Origin: Mesorhizobium sp. NZP2298
Lineage (GTDB): Bacteria; Pseudomonadota; Alphaproteobacteria; Rhizobiales; Rhizobiaceae
Length of the DNA: 64,000 nucleotides
Assembly (NCBI RefSeq): GCF_013170825.1
Contig: NZ_CP033365.1
Coordinates: 2,616,001 to 2,680,000 of the forward strand
Reading direction: 5' to 3'
The notes beneath the pieces were generated by a model. The model was not told the DNA's origin, did not search any database, and worked only from the letters and a program-made list of their open reading frames with translations. Positions 27,001 through 34,712 of the stretch are shown here, in pieces (the first letter of the stretch is position 1; every line of letters begins with the position of its first letter). Position numbers and translations under genes: made by a program.

Positions 27001-27146
27001 TCAAGTTCCGAGGCGATCAAGAATGGCAGGATTGTAGCATTACCACTCCACGTATTCTGAAACTCCGGCAAATCCTGCCACCCGCCAGTGGTCAGTTGAT
27101 CGACGTCGCGTCACCGAAGAAACCAGTTTCGAGTCAAGAGTCCTGA
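24090..27146 (+). CDS. KAP family P-loop NTPase with alanine-rich N-terminal domain
   Basis: A 1018-residue protein, GTG start with GGAGGGGG upstream. Residues 1-290 hold an alanine-rich stretch (about 95-145) followed by a tryptophan-rich part (LWIRAPLNRIS, VWTEWYRAIL). Residues 300-370 are a charged and proline-rich linker. The KAP NTPase has Walker A APWGGGKTS (436-444), FNAWQ (490-494), two membrane spans (about 583-602 and 617-641) inserted before Walker B VVVDDLDRC (685-693) and a LLGDRDW sensor. KAP NTPases such as F-plasmid PifA take part in phage exclusion. The front 900 bases are clearly AT-richer than the neighbours (48 % GC at 24301-24360), a sign of transfer. The gene stands alone; a defence role is inference. 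Confidence 0.88.
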   Translation: MADRNSINNRSRLEDWLKDEQPAWSQAIAARVALRLLPLAIIDTPTSSARDSLALAMFRAAFVSWCARIYPATDLKSAAVDAFNSAGSPLLVESTNTATAAAHAHGVVVQSAVATAADSTALSSAVIAADIAATASSAIAGSEGSAQLWASISSDVSYLSGLAKTVDPVLRLMGEPLWLADGRDACPLWIRAPLNRISRNTGLIRTGFAVWTEWYRAILPNSRGLRPTSYFGKPLDLRIALQPDAWWRQDPAEVNSDIASWLANPVDKNPRDQLGGLEAMSPIEVMELITPSRPATASRPGTARKRRRKSQSSPSDDVTIVRTLEEDEEKAVADLVPTEEPEPTPAAQAPPDPPLPPETSAVETSFLDDSTDPDVDFLNRSDLAFVLAARLNQVWDQLNKEQPRDSYCGNSARWTGLWPKLPAREPPPGFVVHIDAPWGGGKTSFANFLIRLLNPYRVPGPPPAWMLGLPLGDPNFWPESYRRPWHIVTFNAWQHQHVLPPWWVFYQSIRKQTTDAIYAEDLLVEPAPATDASGNPLHNAPPVPQPPAVGQGYLLPWLRAADWSWCWLREMAWRVWTPDIRNKVAVAVLGIAAVVLLFRFGLLKLDDKGVNANTTSLGPFVSVVIAALVGGAPLIWTVLSALSSTLLSGTPDAAKNYALGSGDPLDRFREHFAKMMTSLKRPVLVVVDDLDRCEPTFVVELIRGMQTILRSPRLVFILLGDRDWIEECFTKVNEAMKGIHVGPEHEFGARFAEKAIQFSFVLPDISDDARRTYVRDVLGIKPEPSSQAAEFEAASPMNSAFKGRVEAILRQDQALDRENAAQAVREDIEASPASEAVTRVVLSDLDRRLSLRAAADKTAEAATKHRLEALSSVLPANPRQIKRIINAITLLQEVARLEQSVQPGSTDWKILALWIILMIEWPKSWFTLSTYPGLANRVLGQPDETVAHLPVENAAAFLAALKAKAEVMALLKFRGDQEWQDCSITTPRILKLRQILPPASGQLIDVASPKKPVSSQES

Positions 27147-27152
27147 TATCTG

Positions 27153-28103
27153 TTAGCAATCCCGTGCCACCGGCGTCACCGCCACCTGGCTGACGCCGGT
27201 GCGGCGCACCACCGTGCACAGCGTCTCGCGGCCGATGCGCTCGGCGTCGAGCATGCGCACGAGGTCGTCGACGCCGGTGACCGGGCGCCCGTCTATTGCC
27301 GCGATGATGTCGCCCTCCTTGAGGCCGGCCTTGTCCGCCGGGCCATTCTTCTCGACGCTGCGCAGCCGCACTGCCGTGCTGGTCGACACCTGCGACAGAA
27401 GGGCGGCGCGGCGCGGCAGATTGGTGGTGTCGGCCGAGATGCCGATGAAGGCGCGACGCACGCGGCCGAAGCGGATGATCTCCGAGATGACGAAATTGGC
27501 CGTGTTGGAGGCGACCGCGAAGGCGATGCCTTGCGCGCCGTGGATCATGGCGGTGTTGACGCCGATGACTTCGCCCGCCGAGGACACCAGCGGCCCGCCT
27601 GAATTGCCGGGATTGAGGGCCGCATCGGTCTGGATGACGTCGTCGATCAGCCGGCCGGTCGAGGCGCGCATCGAGCGGCCAAGGGCGGAGACGACGCCTG
27701 AGGTGACCGTCCATTCGAAGCCGAGCGGATTGCCGATGGCAATGGCGATCTGGCCGCGCCTGAGCCGCTTGGAATCGCCCAGCGGTGCGACATCGGCAAA
27801 GCTGCCGTCAGCACGCACCAGGGCGATATCGGTGTCGGGATCGCGGCCGAGCACGCGGCCCTCGCTGGAAGCGCCGTCGGGCATCGACACGCGCACTGTT
27901 TTAGCGTCCCCCACGACGTGGAAGTTGGTGACGACCAGCCCGTCCGGCGCAATCACGAAGCCGGAACCATGGCCGCCCTGGCCACCAATGCGTTCGATGC
28001 GGCAGACGGCCGGGCCGATGCGGTCGACCGCGTCGGCGACCGTCATGGAATAGGCGTCGAGCAGCGTGTCGTCGGATTGGAATTTGGCGGCGGCGAGGGC
28101 CAT
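27153..28103 (-). CDS. HtrA-like S1C serine protease with PDZ domain
   Basis: A 316-residue trypsin-like protease. The catalytic triad is visible: H62 in TNFHVVG, D92 in DPDTDIALV and S168 in NPGNSGGPL. A PDZ domain follows (about 217-310, GPADKAGLKEGDIIAAIDG). The start at 28103 (MALAAAKFQSDDTLL) leaves no signal peptide, so unlike DegP it is probably cytoplasmic. It is convergent with the KAP gene, with six bases between, and divergent from a degenerate homologue at 28330. Three related genes here suggest a regulatory proteolysis unit. Confidence 0.92.
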   Translation of the reverse strand: MALAAAKFQSDDTLLDAYSMTVADAVDRIGPAVCRIERIGGQGGHGSGFVIAPDGLVVTNFHVVGDAKTVRVSMPDGASSEGRVLGRDPDTDIALVRADGSFADVAPLGDSKRLRRGQIAIAIGNPLGFEWTVTSGVVSALGRSMRASTGRLIDDVIQTDAALNPGNSGGPLVSSAGEVIGVNTAMIHGAQGIAFAVASNTANFVISEIIRFGRVRRAFIGISADTTNLPRRAALLSQVSTSTAVRLRSVEKNGPADKAGLKEGDIIAAIDGRPVTGVDDLVRMLDAERIGRETLCTVVRRTGVSQVAVTPVARDC

Positions 28104-28329
28104 GGGCGGGCTCCGTGTTCTCAGGCGTAACGATGCCTTTTGTCTCGTACGTATCATTGTCCCAAAACCGCTGAGCACTTTTGGGCAACACGCACTATAT
28201 GTGCGGAGCGGCTGGAACCGCCGCGACCTGACCAGATGGCCAGTCAAACCGCCAACTAGCCGTCAGGCGAGTACCTCCAGGGGCGCCGTCGGGCGATATC
28301 TGGGACATGACGAACCCCAGGAGACCATC

Positions 28330-29202
28330 ATGAGTGACTTCAATCTGAATGCGTTTTCGCAAGCCGTTGCCGACCTTGCCGCCGCGGCGGCGCCGGCAAT
28401 GGCGAGCTTCACGACCCATCATCACCGCACGGCAAGCGCCTTCCACTGGAGCGACGGCTATTTCGTCACCGCCGAGGAGGCGGTCGAGGCCGGCGAGGAG
28501 ATCGAGCTGACGCTGGCTTCGGGCGAGACGGTGAAGGCCGAGCTCACCGGCCGCGATCCTTCGACGGGCGTTGCCCTGCTGAAGCCGGCCACCGCCGTGA
28601 ATGCCGCGCCGCTGGCCAAGGCCGACGCGGTACGGCCCGGCAATGTCGCCATCGCCATCGGCAACAGCCAGGGCTCGGCGCTGGCGGTGTCGGGCTCGGT
28701 CGGCGAAGTCGGCCCGGCCTGGCGTTCGATGCGCGGCGGCACGATCGACCGGCGCATCAATCTGGCGGTCGGCGCCGGCGGCCGTTTCGAGGGCGGTCCG
28801 GTCCTCGACGCCAAGGGCGGGCTGATCGGCATGCTTTTGTTCGGGCCGCGCGGCCGGGCGCTGGTCATGCCCTATGAGACGATCGAACGCGCGGTCGCGA
28901 CCCTGCGCGAGAAGGGGCACGTCGCCCGAGGTTATCTCGGCGCAGGCCTGCATCCGGTGCGCGACCGTGACGCCCATGGCGCGATGGTGATGAGCCTCGA
29001 CGACAATGGCCCGGCCAAGGCCGCTGGCCTTTCCCACGGCGACATCATCGTAGCCTGGAATGGCGAGGCCGTGCATGGCCCGCGCGACCTGATCCGCAGG
29101 CTCGGCCCTGACAGCGCCGGGGTTTCCGTGACGCTTGGCGTGGTGCGCGGCGGTGAACAGCGCGATGTGACATTGACCATCGGCGAAAAGCCGCTGAGCT
29201 GA
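28330..29202 (+). CDS. Degenerate trypsin-like/PDZ protein lacking the catalytic triad
   Basis: A 290-residue homologue of HtrA-type proteases. The beta-barrel pattern is kept, but the catalytic histidine position reads FVTAEEAV, the aspartate position DPSTGVALL, and the serine motif GNSGGP is replaced by GRFEGGP. A PDZ domain is retained at the end (GPAKAAGLSHGDIIVAWNG). AGGAG precedes the ATG. It has no signal peptide, so it should sit in the cytoplasm with the active paralogue encoded divergently. It is probably a binding or regulatory pseudoprotease. It is followed after eight bases by a LuxR-type gene. Confidence 0.9.
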   Translation: MSDFNLNAFSQAVADLAAAAAPAMASFTTHHHRTASAFHWSDGYFVTAEEAVEAGEEIELTLASGETVKAELTGRDPSTGVALLKPATAVNAAPLAKADAVRPGNVAIAIGNSQGSALAVSGSVGEVGPAWRSMRGGTIDRRINLAVGAGGRFEGGPVLDAKGGLIGMLLFGPRGRALVMPYETIERAVATLREKGHVARGYLGAGLHPVRDRDAHGAMVMSLDDNGPAKAAGLSHGDIIVAWNGEAVHGPRDLIRRLGPDSAGVSVTLGVVRGGEQRDVTLTIGEKPLS

Positions 29203-29210
29203 GAGGATTG

Positions 29211-29843
29211 ATGGAAGCGCTCGTCGGCGACCGGACCATGACTGACAGCGCCGCCTCGCGGCGGCTGGTGGTGCTGATTGCGCTTGGCGATGCCGCGCGC
29301 GCCGAGCGTCTGGCCGCCACGCTTGCCGCCAGCGATGACCTGCTGCCGGTGGTGGCCGGCGGCCGCAGGGCCGACGTCGCCATCATCGACGACAGGAGCG
29401 GAGATGCGGTGCCGGCCTCGGTGCCACGGGTGCTGTTGGGGCGTGCGGGCGGCGAGCGGCCCGCCGGCGAGGTGTTTGCCATAATGCCCGCGGGCGCCGA
29501 CGATCTGCTGATCGCCGCGGCGGCGCGGCTGGCGGCGGCCGGCTATCGCGTTACCGGCGATGGCGGCCACGGACGCGATGAGGACTTCCACACGGGTGAA
29601 AGCGGGCCGTTCGAGGATGAGCCGGCCGATGATCACGCCGTTCGCCCGGCACTTTCGCCGCGCGAGGCGGAAGTGCTGGCGCTGCTCGCCGAAGGCGCGC
29701 CCAACAAGGTGATCGCGCGGCGGCTCAACATTTCCGTGCACACCGCGAAATTCCACGTCGCCGCGATCCTAATCAAGCTGGGGGCGGCCAACCGCACCGA
29801 TGCCATCGCGATTGCGATGCGGCAGGGGCTGGTGCTGGTTTAA
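29211..29843 (+). CDS. LuxR-type transcriptional regulator
   Basis: A 210-residue protein with a C-terminal LuxR/GerE helix-turn-helix (LSPREAEVLALLAEGAPNKV, then RRLNISVHTAKFHVAAI). The N-terminal 100 residues (RRLVVLIALGDAARAERLAA, then ADVAIIDDR) resemble a receiver fold but the pattern of phosphorylation-site residues is not clear, so phosphorylation is doubtful. GAGAGG precedes the ATG, eight bases after the pseudoprotease stop, so the two are cotranscribed. It may be controlled by protein-protein contact with that pseudoprotease; this is inference. Confidence 0.88.
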   Translation: MEALVGDRTMTDSAASRRLVVLIALGDAARAERLAATLAASDDLLPVVAGGRRADVAIIDDRSGDAVPASVPRVLLGRAGGERPAGEVFAIMPAGADDLLIAAAARLAAAGYRVTGDGGHGRDEDFHTGESGPFEDEPADDHAVRPALSPREAEVLALLAEGAPNKVIARRLNISVHTAKFHVAAILIKLGAANRTDAIAIAMRQGLVLV

Positions 29844-29945
29844 ACCCTACGCAGCGTAACGGGCGTCCGGCGTATCCGGCCTTGCGCTGTGGTCGTCTGC
29901 CGCGCAAAGGTTCGCGCCTGTTGTGTTGCAAGGGAGGCGCAGGAA

Positions 29946-30812
29946 ATGTCGCTCAAGGGAAAGACGCTGTTCATCTCCGGCGGATCGCGCGGCATCGGGC
30001 TGGCGATCGCGCTCCGCGCGGCGCGCGACGGCGCCAATGTGACGATCGCGGCCAAGACCGCCGAGCCGCATCCGAAACTGCCTGGCACGATCTACACCGC
30101 CGCTGAAGAGATCGAGCAGGCCGGCGGCAAGGCGCTGCCCATGCTGTGCGACATCCGCGAGGAGGCGCAGGTCGCCGAGGCGGTTTCAAAGACCGTCGAA
30201 AGATTCGGCGGCATCGACATCTGCGTCAACAACGCCAGCGCCATCCAGCTCACCGGCACGCTGGAGACCGACATGAAGCGCTATGACCTGATGCACCAGA
30301 TCAACACGCGCGGCACCTTCCTGGTCTCCAAAATGTGCATTCCGCACCTGAAGTTAGCCAACAATCCTCACATCCTGAATCTGGCGCCGCCGCTGGACAT
30401 GAAGGCCAAGTGGTTCAAGAATCATGTCGCCTACACCATGGCCAAGTTCGGCATGTCGATGTGCACGCTGGGCATGAGCGCCGAATTCGCCAAGGACGGT
30501 ATCGCGGTCAATTCGCTGTGGCCGATCTCGACCATCGACACGGCGGCGGTGCGCAATCTGCTGGGTGGCGCCACGGTGGCGGCAATGAGCCGGTCGCCCG
30601 ACATCATGGCCGACGCCGCGCACGCCATCTTCATGCGGCCCTCGCGCGAGGCATCGGGCAATTTCTATATCGACGAAGAGGTGCTGCGCGGCGAGGGCGT
30701 CAGCGACTTTTCGGTCTATGCGCCCGATGCGACCGGGCCGCTGGCCGGCGACTTTTTCGTGCCGGACGAGGTGTTTGCGAATTCGGAGACGAAGGTCAGA
30801 AGCATTTACTGA
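29946..30812 (+). CDS. Short-chain dehydrogenase/reductase (HSDL2-like)
   Basis: A 288-residue SDR with the NAD(P)-binding TLFISGGSRGIGLAIAL, NNASA and the catalytic region AYTMAKFGM. The C-terminus (FYIDEEVLRGEGVSDFSVYA) is typical of the subgroup related to human HSDL2 and bacterial short-chain enzymes of fatty-acid metabolism. AGGCGCAGGAA precedes the ATG at 29946; an earlier in-frame start at 29889 gives a cysteine-rich leader with no support. It stands alone. Substrate unknown. Confidence 0.92.
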   Translation: MSLKGKTLFISGGSRGIGLAIALRAARDGANVTIAAKTAEPHPKLPGTIYTAAEEIEQAGGKALPMLCDIREEAQVAEAVSKTVERFGGIDICVNNASAIQLTGTLETDMKRYDLMHQINTRGTFLVSKMCIPHLKLANNPHILNLAPPLDMKAKWFKNHVAYTMAKFGMSMCTLGMSAEFAKDGIAVNSLWPISTIDTAAVRNLLGGATVAAMSRSPDIMADAAHAIFMRPSREASGNFYIDEEVLRGEGVSDFSVYAPDATGPLAGDFFVPDEVFANSETKVRSIY

Positions 30813-30835
30813 CGGAAACCACGCCCTGCCGGCGC

Positions 30836-30889
30836 TGCCCCTCATCCGCCTGCCGGCACCTTCTCCCCGCATAGTGACGGGGACAAGGG
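30836..30889. repeat. Rhizobiales-type short intergenic repeat
   Basis: The stretch contains CCCTCATCCGCCTGCCGGCA followed by CCTTCTCCCCG and a GACGGGGACAAGGG partner. This resembles the palindromic intergenic repeats scattered through Mesorhizobium and related genomes. It lies in the gap between two convergent genes. Identification is from memory of the motif. Confidence 0.55.
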
Positions 30890-30893
30890 AGCC

Positions 30894-31412
30894 TCACACC
30901 TCGTCTTTCTTGCCTTTGCTCAGGCCCATCAGCCTGTCGATATAGGCCAGCATCAGTGCCGAGACGACAAAGGTGAGGTGGATGATGGTCAGCCACATCA
31001 GCTGGTCGGTCGAATAGGAGGACGAGTTGAGGAAGACCTGCAGGAGGTGGATGGAGGAGATGGCGACGATGGTCGAGGCGACCTTGACCTTCAGCGATCC
31101 GACATCGATCGTGCCCAGCCAATGCACGCCGCTGCCATCCGGGTTGTCGAAGCGGCTGACGAAGTTCTCGTAGCCCGAGATGATGACCATCACCACCAGC
31201 GAGGCGACGAGCGCCGCATCGATCAGGCCGAGCATCTTCAGGATTGTGTCGGTGTCGCCGAGCAGGAACACCATGGTGATGAACTCGTAGAGTTTCTTGG
31301 CGAACGACAGCGCATAGACAGCCAATGCCAGGCCAAGACCGATATAGAAGGCGACCAGAAGCCAGCGCGAGGCGAGGATGATGGATTCGATGGCGAGTTC
31401 GAGACGCTTCAT
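30894..31412 (-). CDS. UPF0114 (YqhA) family membrane protein
   Basis: A 172-residue inner-membrane protein with four hydrophobic segments, beginning MKRLELAIESIILASRWLL. The stretch NPDGSGVHWLGTIDVGSLKVK and the C-terminal LAYIDRLMGLSKGKK fit the YqhA/UPF0114 family. The ATG at 31412 is preferred because an upstream in-frame start at 31463 adds a polar leader not found in the family. Function of the family is not established. Confidence 0.9.
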   Translation of the reverse strand: MKRLELAIESIILASRWLLVAFYIGLGLALAVYALSFAKKLYEFITMVFLLGDTDTILKMLGLIDAALVASLVVMVIISGYENFVSRFDNPDGSGVHWLGTIDVGSLKVKVASTIVAISSIHLLQVFLNSSSYSTDQLMWLTIIHLTFVVSALMLAYIDRLMGLSKGKKDEV

Positions 31413-31486
31413 AGAGTGGTTCCAGTTGTTCTCTGATCGGTGATCAGGCGGTATTTCGGCCACGCGAACGCTTTTTGCAAGATAGC

Positions 31487-31516
31487 AAAAAACCCCGCCG
31501 GAGAGGGCCGGCGGGG
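31487..31516 (-). terminator. Intrinsic terminator, minus strand
   Basis: CCCCGCCGG (31493-31501) and CCGGCGGGG (31508-31516) form a 9-bp GC stem; on the minus strand it is followed by six Ts (31492-31487). It ends transcription from the OmpA-family gene side, about 215 bases past that stop, which leaves a long untranslated 3' tail. Confidence 0.8.
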
Positions 31517-31704
31517 CTCAATGCGTCCCGCTGGAGTCGGGACGGGGCAGGGAACGCCCAGTCCTGAATCTGGGGTGAGCGGGCTCGCGATTCAATGAGC
31601 CGGCTTTAATGCCGGGACAAATCTTCTTGAGCCCGAGGCCCGGATCCGAACCTTTCCCATCCCCGGCCGAGCCGAGGATGGGCGGTTCCAGCGTTGAGTC
31701 CGCA

Positions 31705-31738
31705 AATTAGGTCATGGTTTTGAAATCATGACCTAATT
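31705..31738 (-). other. Hairpin overlapping the OmpA-family stop codon
   Basis: AATTAGGTCATG (31705-31716) and CATGACCTAATT (31727-31738) are perfect 12-bp arms around a 10-base loop. The TAG stop of the minus-strand gene lies in the right arm. No T-run follows, and a true terminator lies further on. It may be an mRNA processing or stability element. Between this and the terminator lies a further stem, CCCATCC with GGATGGG, near 31657-31683. Confidence 0.5.
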
Positions 31739-33859
31739 GTTGCTGGCAACGGGTGCTACCAGCGACGTGATACGGCGGATGGCGACACGCCGGTTCTCAC
31801 GGTTGGGCGCAGAGGTGTTTACCTTCAGATACTCCTCGCCATAGCCCTGCGTCGTCAGGTTCTCCGGCGGGATGCCGAAGGCATTGGTCAGCGCTTCGGC
31901 AACTGCTTCGGCGCGGCGGTCGGACAGAGCAAGGTTTGCCTCCGGCGTGCCGACGGCGTCGGTGTGGCCTTCGATCAGGAAGGTCTCGGCCGGGTTCTTC
32001 TTCAGCAGCTTCTCCATGGCGCTGGCGACACCCTCAAGCTTCTGCACCTCGGTGTCGGAGATCGAGGACGAGCCGAATTCGAAGTTCAGGGTGTCGAGGT
32101 CGACGCGGCGCGCGATGTCGCGTACACGGGCCGAACGCTTGACCTCGTCGATCGAATAGAGGCGCTGGACCCTTTCCACCGGCGGCTGTTCGAGGAAGGT
32201 GTAATAGTCGTCAGGGCTTTGGACGTCCTCGGAATCGAGGATGTAGTCACGGCGCGGGATGGTCAGCCGCATCGGCGGCAGGTCATCGCCGGGATCGCGC
32301 CAGTCTCCCTCGTCCTGATAGTCCTGCTCGTCGACATAGCTCAGCACATATTCGCGCCCGTCAGGCGTGATGCGTGAACGCTGGATGACATCGCCATAGC
32401 GGTTGCGGATGGTGACGATCCGGATGCCGTTGTCGCGCTCGACCGTCTCGCGTGTACGGCCCTGCGGCAGGTCCTCGTAGTAGACGTCCTTGGCACCACG
32501 ATTCATGCGCGGACCGTCATTGCTCTGGACGATCGTCTGGCCGCCGAGCTGGATGATGACGCGGTCGCCGATCTCCTTGAGCACGTCGACGCCCTGGGGG
32601 CGGCGGCGGTCGCGGATGTTCTCATCGGGCGCGCGGTCCCGGCGTTTGCCCTTCTCTTCCGTCACCGGGACAAGCTTTTCGGGCTTGATCTCCTGCTGGG
32701 CTGCCTTGTCGTCGGTTGGAGGCGGACCCTGGTCGACGGGAGCAACCACCGGCTTCTGCCCCTGATCGCCGCCTTGCTGGGCGTTCTGGCCACCATTCTG
32801 CTGCTCGCCATTCTGCTGGGCGTTCTTGTCGCCATGCTTGCGGCCGCCGCCCTTGCGTTCGGCGTCCTTCTGGCTGTCGAGGAGGGGGGCAGCGTTCTTG
32901 TCGGCGGGAGCTTCGCCCTGTACGGGATTTTCGCCTTGGACAGGCGCGGCCTTGCCGCCATTGGCCGGCTGTTCGCCGGTCGCGGGCTGCGCGCCCGTGG
33001 CCGGTTGCTCGCCCGCGGCCGGTTGGTTGCCATTCGCGGGCTGTTCACCCACCGGCTTCTTGCCGTGCTTCTTGGTCTTGTCCTGGGGCTGTTCTCCCTG
33101 GACCGGCGGCTGTTCGCCGGCAGGAGCTTCCTTCGGCGTCGGGGCGGCTTCCGGCGTTATCGCCGGGGCCTGCTCGGCCGGCTTCTGCTGATCCTGCTTG
33201 TGTTTCTTGCCCGGCTTGGCCGGCTGATTGTCGTTGGCGGGTGCAGCCTGGCCAGCCGGGACCTCGCCGGCCGGTGCCTGCTCGGTCTGCTGTTGCTGCT
33301 GGTCGCGCTTCTTCTTGCGCGGCTGCTGCTCTTGGGCGGCAGGGGCTGCCTGTTCGGCCGGTGCCTGCTCGGTCTGCTGTTGCTGGTCGCGCTTCTTCTT
33401 GCGCGGCTGCTGTTCCTCGGCTGCCGGTGCGGCCTGTTCGGCCGGCGCCTGCTCGGTCTGCTGCTGCTGGTCGCGCCTCTTCTTGCGCGGCTGCTGTTCC
33501 TCGGCTGCCGGTGCGGCCTGCTCGGCCGGCGCCTGCTCGGTCTGTTGCTGCTGGTCGCGCTTCTTCCTGCGCGGCTGCTGTTCCTCGGCGGCTGGAGCGG
33601 CCTGCTCGGCTGCCGGCGCTGCCTTCTCGGCGGGGGCCTGCTCGGTCTGCTGCTGGTCGCGCTTCTTCTTGCGCCGCTGCTCCTGGTCGCTCTGTTGTCC
33701 CTCGTCGGCGGGTGCGTCCTGGGCCAGGATCAGCGGCGTTCCACCGCGCTGCGTGAGGTCGAACGCGGCACTTCCCTGAAGCGGGAACGCGCCCAACGGC
33801 GCGGATGCCATCAGCAGGCCAAGTGCTGTACCTGCCAGAATCCGTGGTTGGCGTTTCAT
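31733..33859 (-). CDS. OmpA-family protein with lysine/glutamine/alanine repeats
   Basis: A 708-residue exported protein. The start at 33859 has AAGGAGAG upstream and gives a signal peptide (MKRQPRILAGTALGLLMASA). Residues 61-197 carry about five near-identical 27-residue units rich in basic, glutamine and alanine-proline blocks (KKRDQQQQTEQAPAEQAAPA). A further low-complexity Q/G/P/K region runs to about 400. The end is a peptidoglycan-binding OmpA domain (LIEGHTDAVGTPEANLALSD, then NRRVAIRRI). A linker with DVLKEIGDRVIIQLGGQ precedes it. It probably anchors envelope to cell wall, with the basic repeats in the periplasm. A larger in-frame extension to 34372 is upstream noise. Confidence 0.9.
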   Translation of the reverse strand: MKRQPRILAGTALGLLMASAPLGAFPLQGSAAFDLTQRGGTPLILAQDAPADEGQQSDQEQRRKKKRDQQQTEQAPAEKAAPAAEQAAPAAEEQQPRRKKRDQQQQTEQAPAEQAAPAAEEQQPRKKRRDQQQQTEQAPAEQAAPAAEEQQPRKKKRDQQQQTEQAPAEQAAPAAQEQQPRKKKRDQQQQQTEQAPAGEVPAGQAAPANDNQPAKPGKKHKQDQQKPAEQAPAITPEAAPTPKEAPAGEQPPVQGEQPQDKTKKHGKKPVGEQPANGNQPAAGEQPATGAQPATGEQPANGGKAAPVQGENPVQGEAPADKNAAPLLDSQKDAERKGGGRKHGDKNAQQNGEQQNGGQNAQQGGDQGQKPVVAPVDQGPPPTDDKAAQQEIKPEKLVPVTEEKGKRRDRAPDENIRDRRRPQGVDVLKEIGDRVIIQLGGQTIVQSNDGPRMNRGAKDVYYEDLPQGRTRETVERDNGIRIVTIRNRYGDVIQRSRITPDGREYVLSYVDEQDYQDEGDWRDPGDDLPPMRLTIPRRDYILDSEDVQSPDDYYTFLEQPPVERVQRLYSIDEVKRSARVRDIARRVDLDTLNFEFGSSSISDTEVQKLEGVASAMEKLLKKNPAETFLIEGHTDAVGTPEANLALSDRRAEAVAEALTNAFGIPPENLTTQGYGEEYLKVNTSAPNRENRRVAIRRITSLVAPVASNN
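33269..33679 (-). repeat. Five tandem 81-bp coding repeats
   Basis: The repeats encode residues 61-197 of the OmpA-family protein, each with a KKRDQQQ start and an APAEQAAPAA middle. Units differ by a few substitutions and by one extra glutamine, which suggests slipped-strand expansion. Copy number is likely to differ between strains. Confidence 0.85.
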
Positions 33860-34057
33860 CGAAAACTCTCCTTGTGGGGTCCCATCCTTGCCGAAACCGA
33901 TCTTGGACCGATTGGTTCCAGTTTGGTGGGGATAGATGCCGTACGGGGCGATTGGCCGGCCTTTTGAAGGCAACTTCGTGTCATTAGGCCAGCCTAAGGT
34001 CCGATTCCAGTCCTTACCGCGCTTGACCTCGGCGGCGGCCGGGGCCACATCCGCGAG

Positions 34058-34504
34058 ATGGAAACGCCATTCTGGAAAACAAAGACGCTGGAAGCGATGA
34101 GCCCGGCCGAGTGGGAATCGCTGTGCGACGGCTGCGGCAAATGCTGCCTGTCGAAGCTCGAGGACGAGGATACGGCCGAAATCTATTGGACAAGTGTCGG
34201 CTGCCGGCTGTTCGATGCGCAGAGCTGTCGCTGCGCCGACTATTCCAACCGGCTTGCGCGCGTTCCTGATTGCGTCGGCCTGACGCCGCAGAATGTGCGC
34301 ACCATCAGCTGGCTGCCCAGCACCTGCGCCTACCGGCTGGTGGCCGAGGGCCGCGACCTCTATTGGTGGCACCGGCTAGTGTCGGGCAGTGCCGAGACCG
34401 TGCACGAGGCCGGTATCTCGATGCGCGGCCGGGTCAAGGCGAGCGAGACCGAACTGGCCGAGCCCGAGGATTATTTTGACTATATACTCGACGACGAGCC
34501 TTGA
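34058..34504 (+). CDS. YcgN/UPF0260 family cysteine-cluster protein
   Basis: A 148-residue cytoplasmic protein with the cysteine cluster CDGCGKCC near residue 24 and later cysteines in [13 protein letters not shown] and DCVG. The family binds a metal or Fe-S centre; its function is unknown. The start ATG gives [19 protein letters not shown], a standard N-terminus for the family. It is divergent from the OmpA-family gene. Confidence 0.93.
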   Translation: METPFWKTKTLEAMSPAEWESLCDGCGKCCLSKLEDEDTAEIYWTSVGCRLFDAQSCRCADYSNRLARVPDCVGLTPQNVRTISWLPSTCAYRLVAEGRDLYWWHRLVSGSAETVHEAGISMRGRVKASETELAEPEDYFDYILDDEP

Positions 34505-34712
34505 GGCTGAGGCTGGTGGCCGCCAGGCGCCAGGAATCGGGGCAGGGTATTGGGGTCATATTGTTATTGTTCGAAGACCGGCGGAGGTTTTCTGACCGCC
34601 ACATGAACCGCAGATGAACGGCGAGTTCGTAAATAGTTCAGACAGGCCAGTGCATTGTCCCGCCATCGGTTTCACGAGGACGGGCGCAAGCCCGCAACAA
34701 GGAGAGAGAAGC

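Noticed and set aside
32774..33967. Plus-strand leucine-rich frame that looks like a membrane protein
   Set aside because: It is the antisense of the glutamine- and lysine-coding repeats of the OmpA-family gene, which read as leucine and alanine on the other strand.
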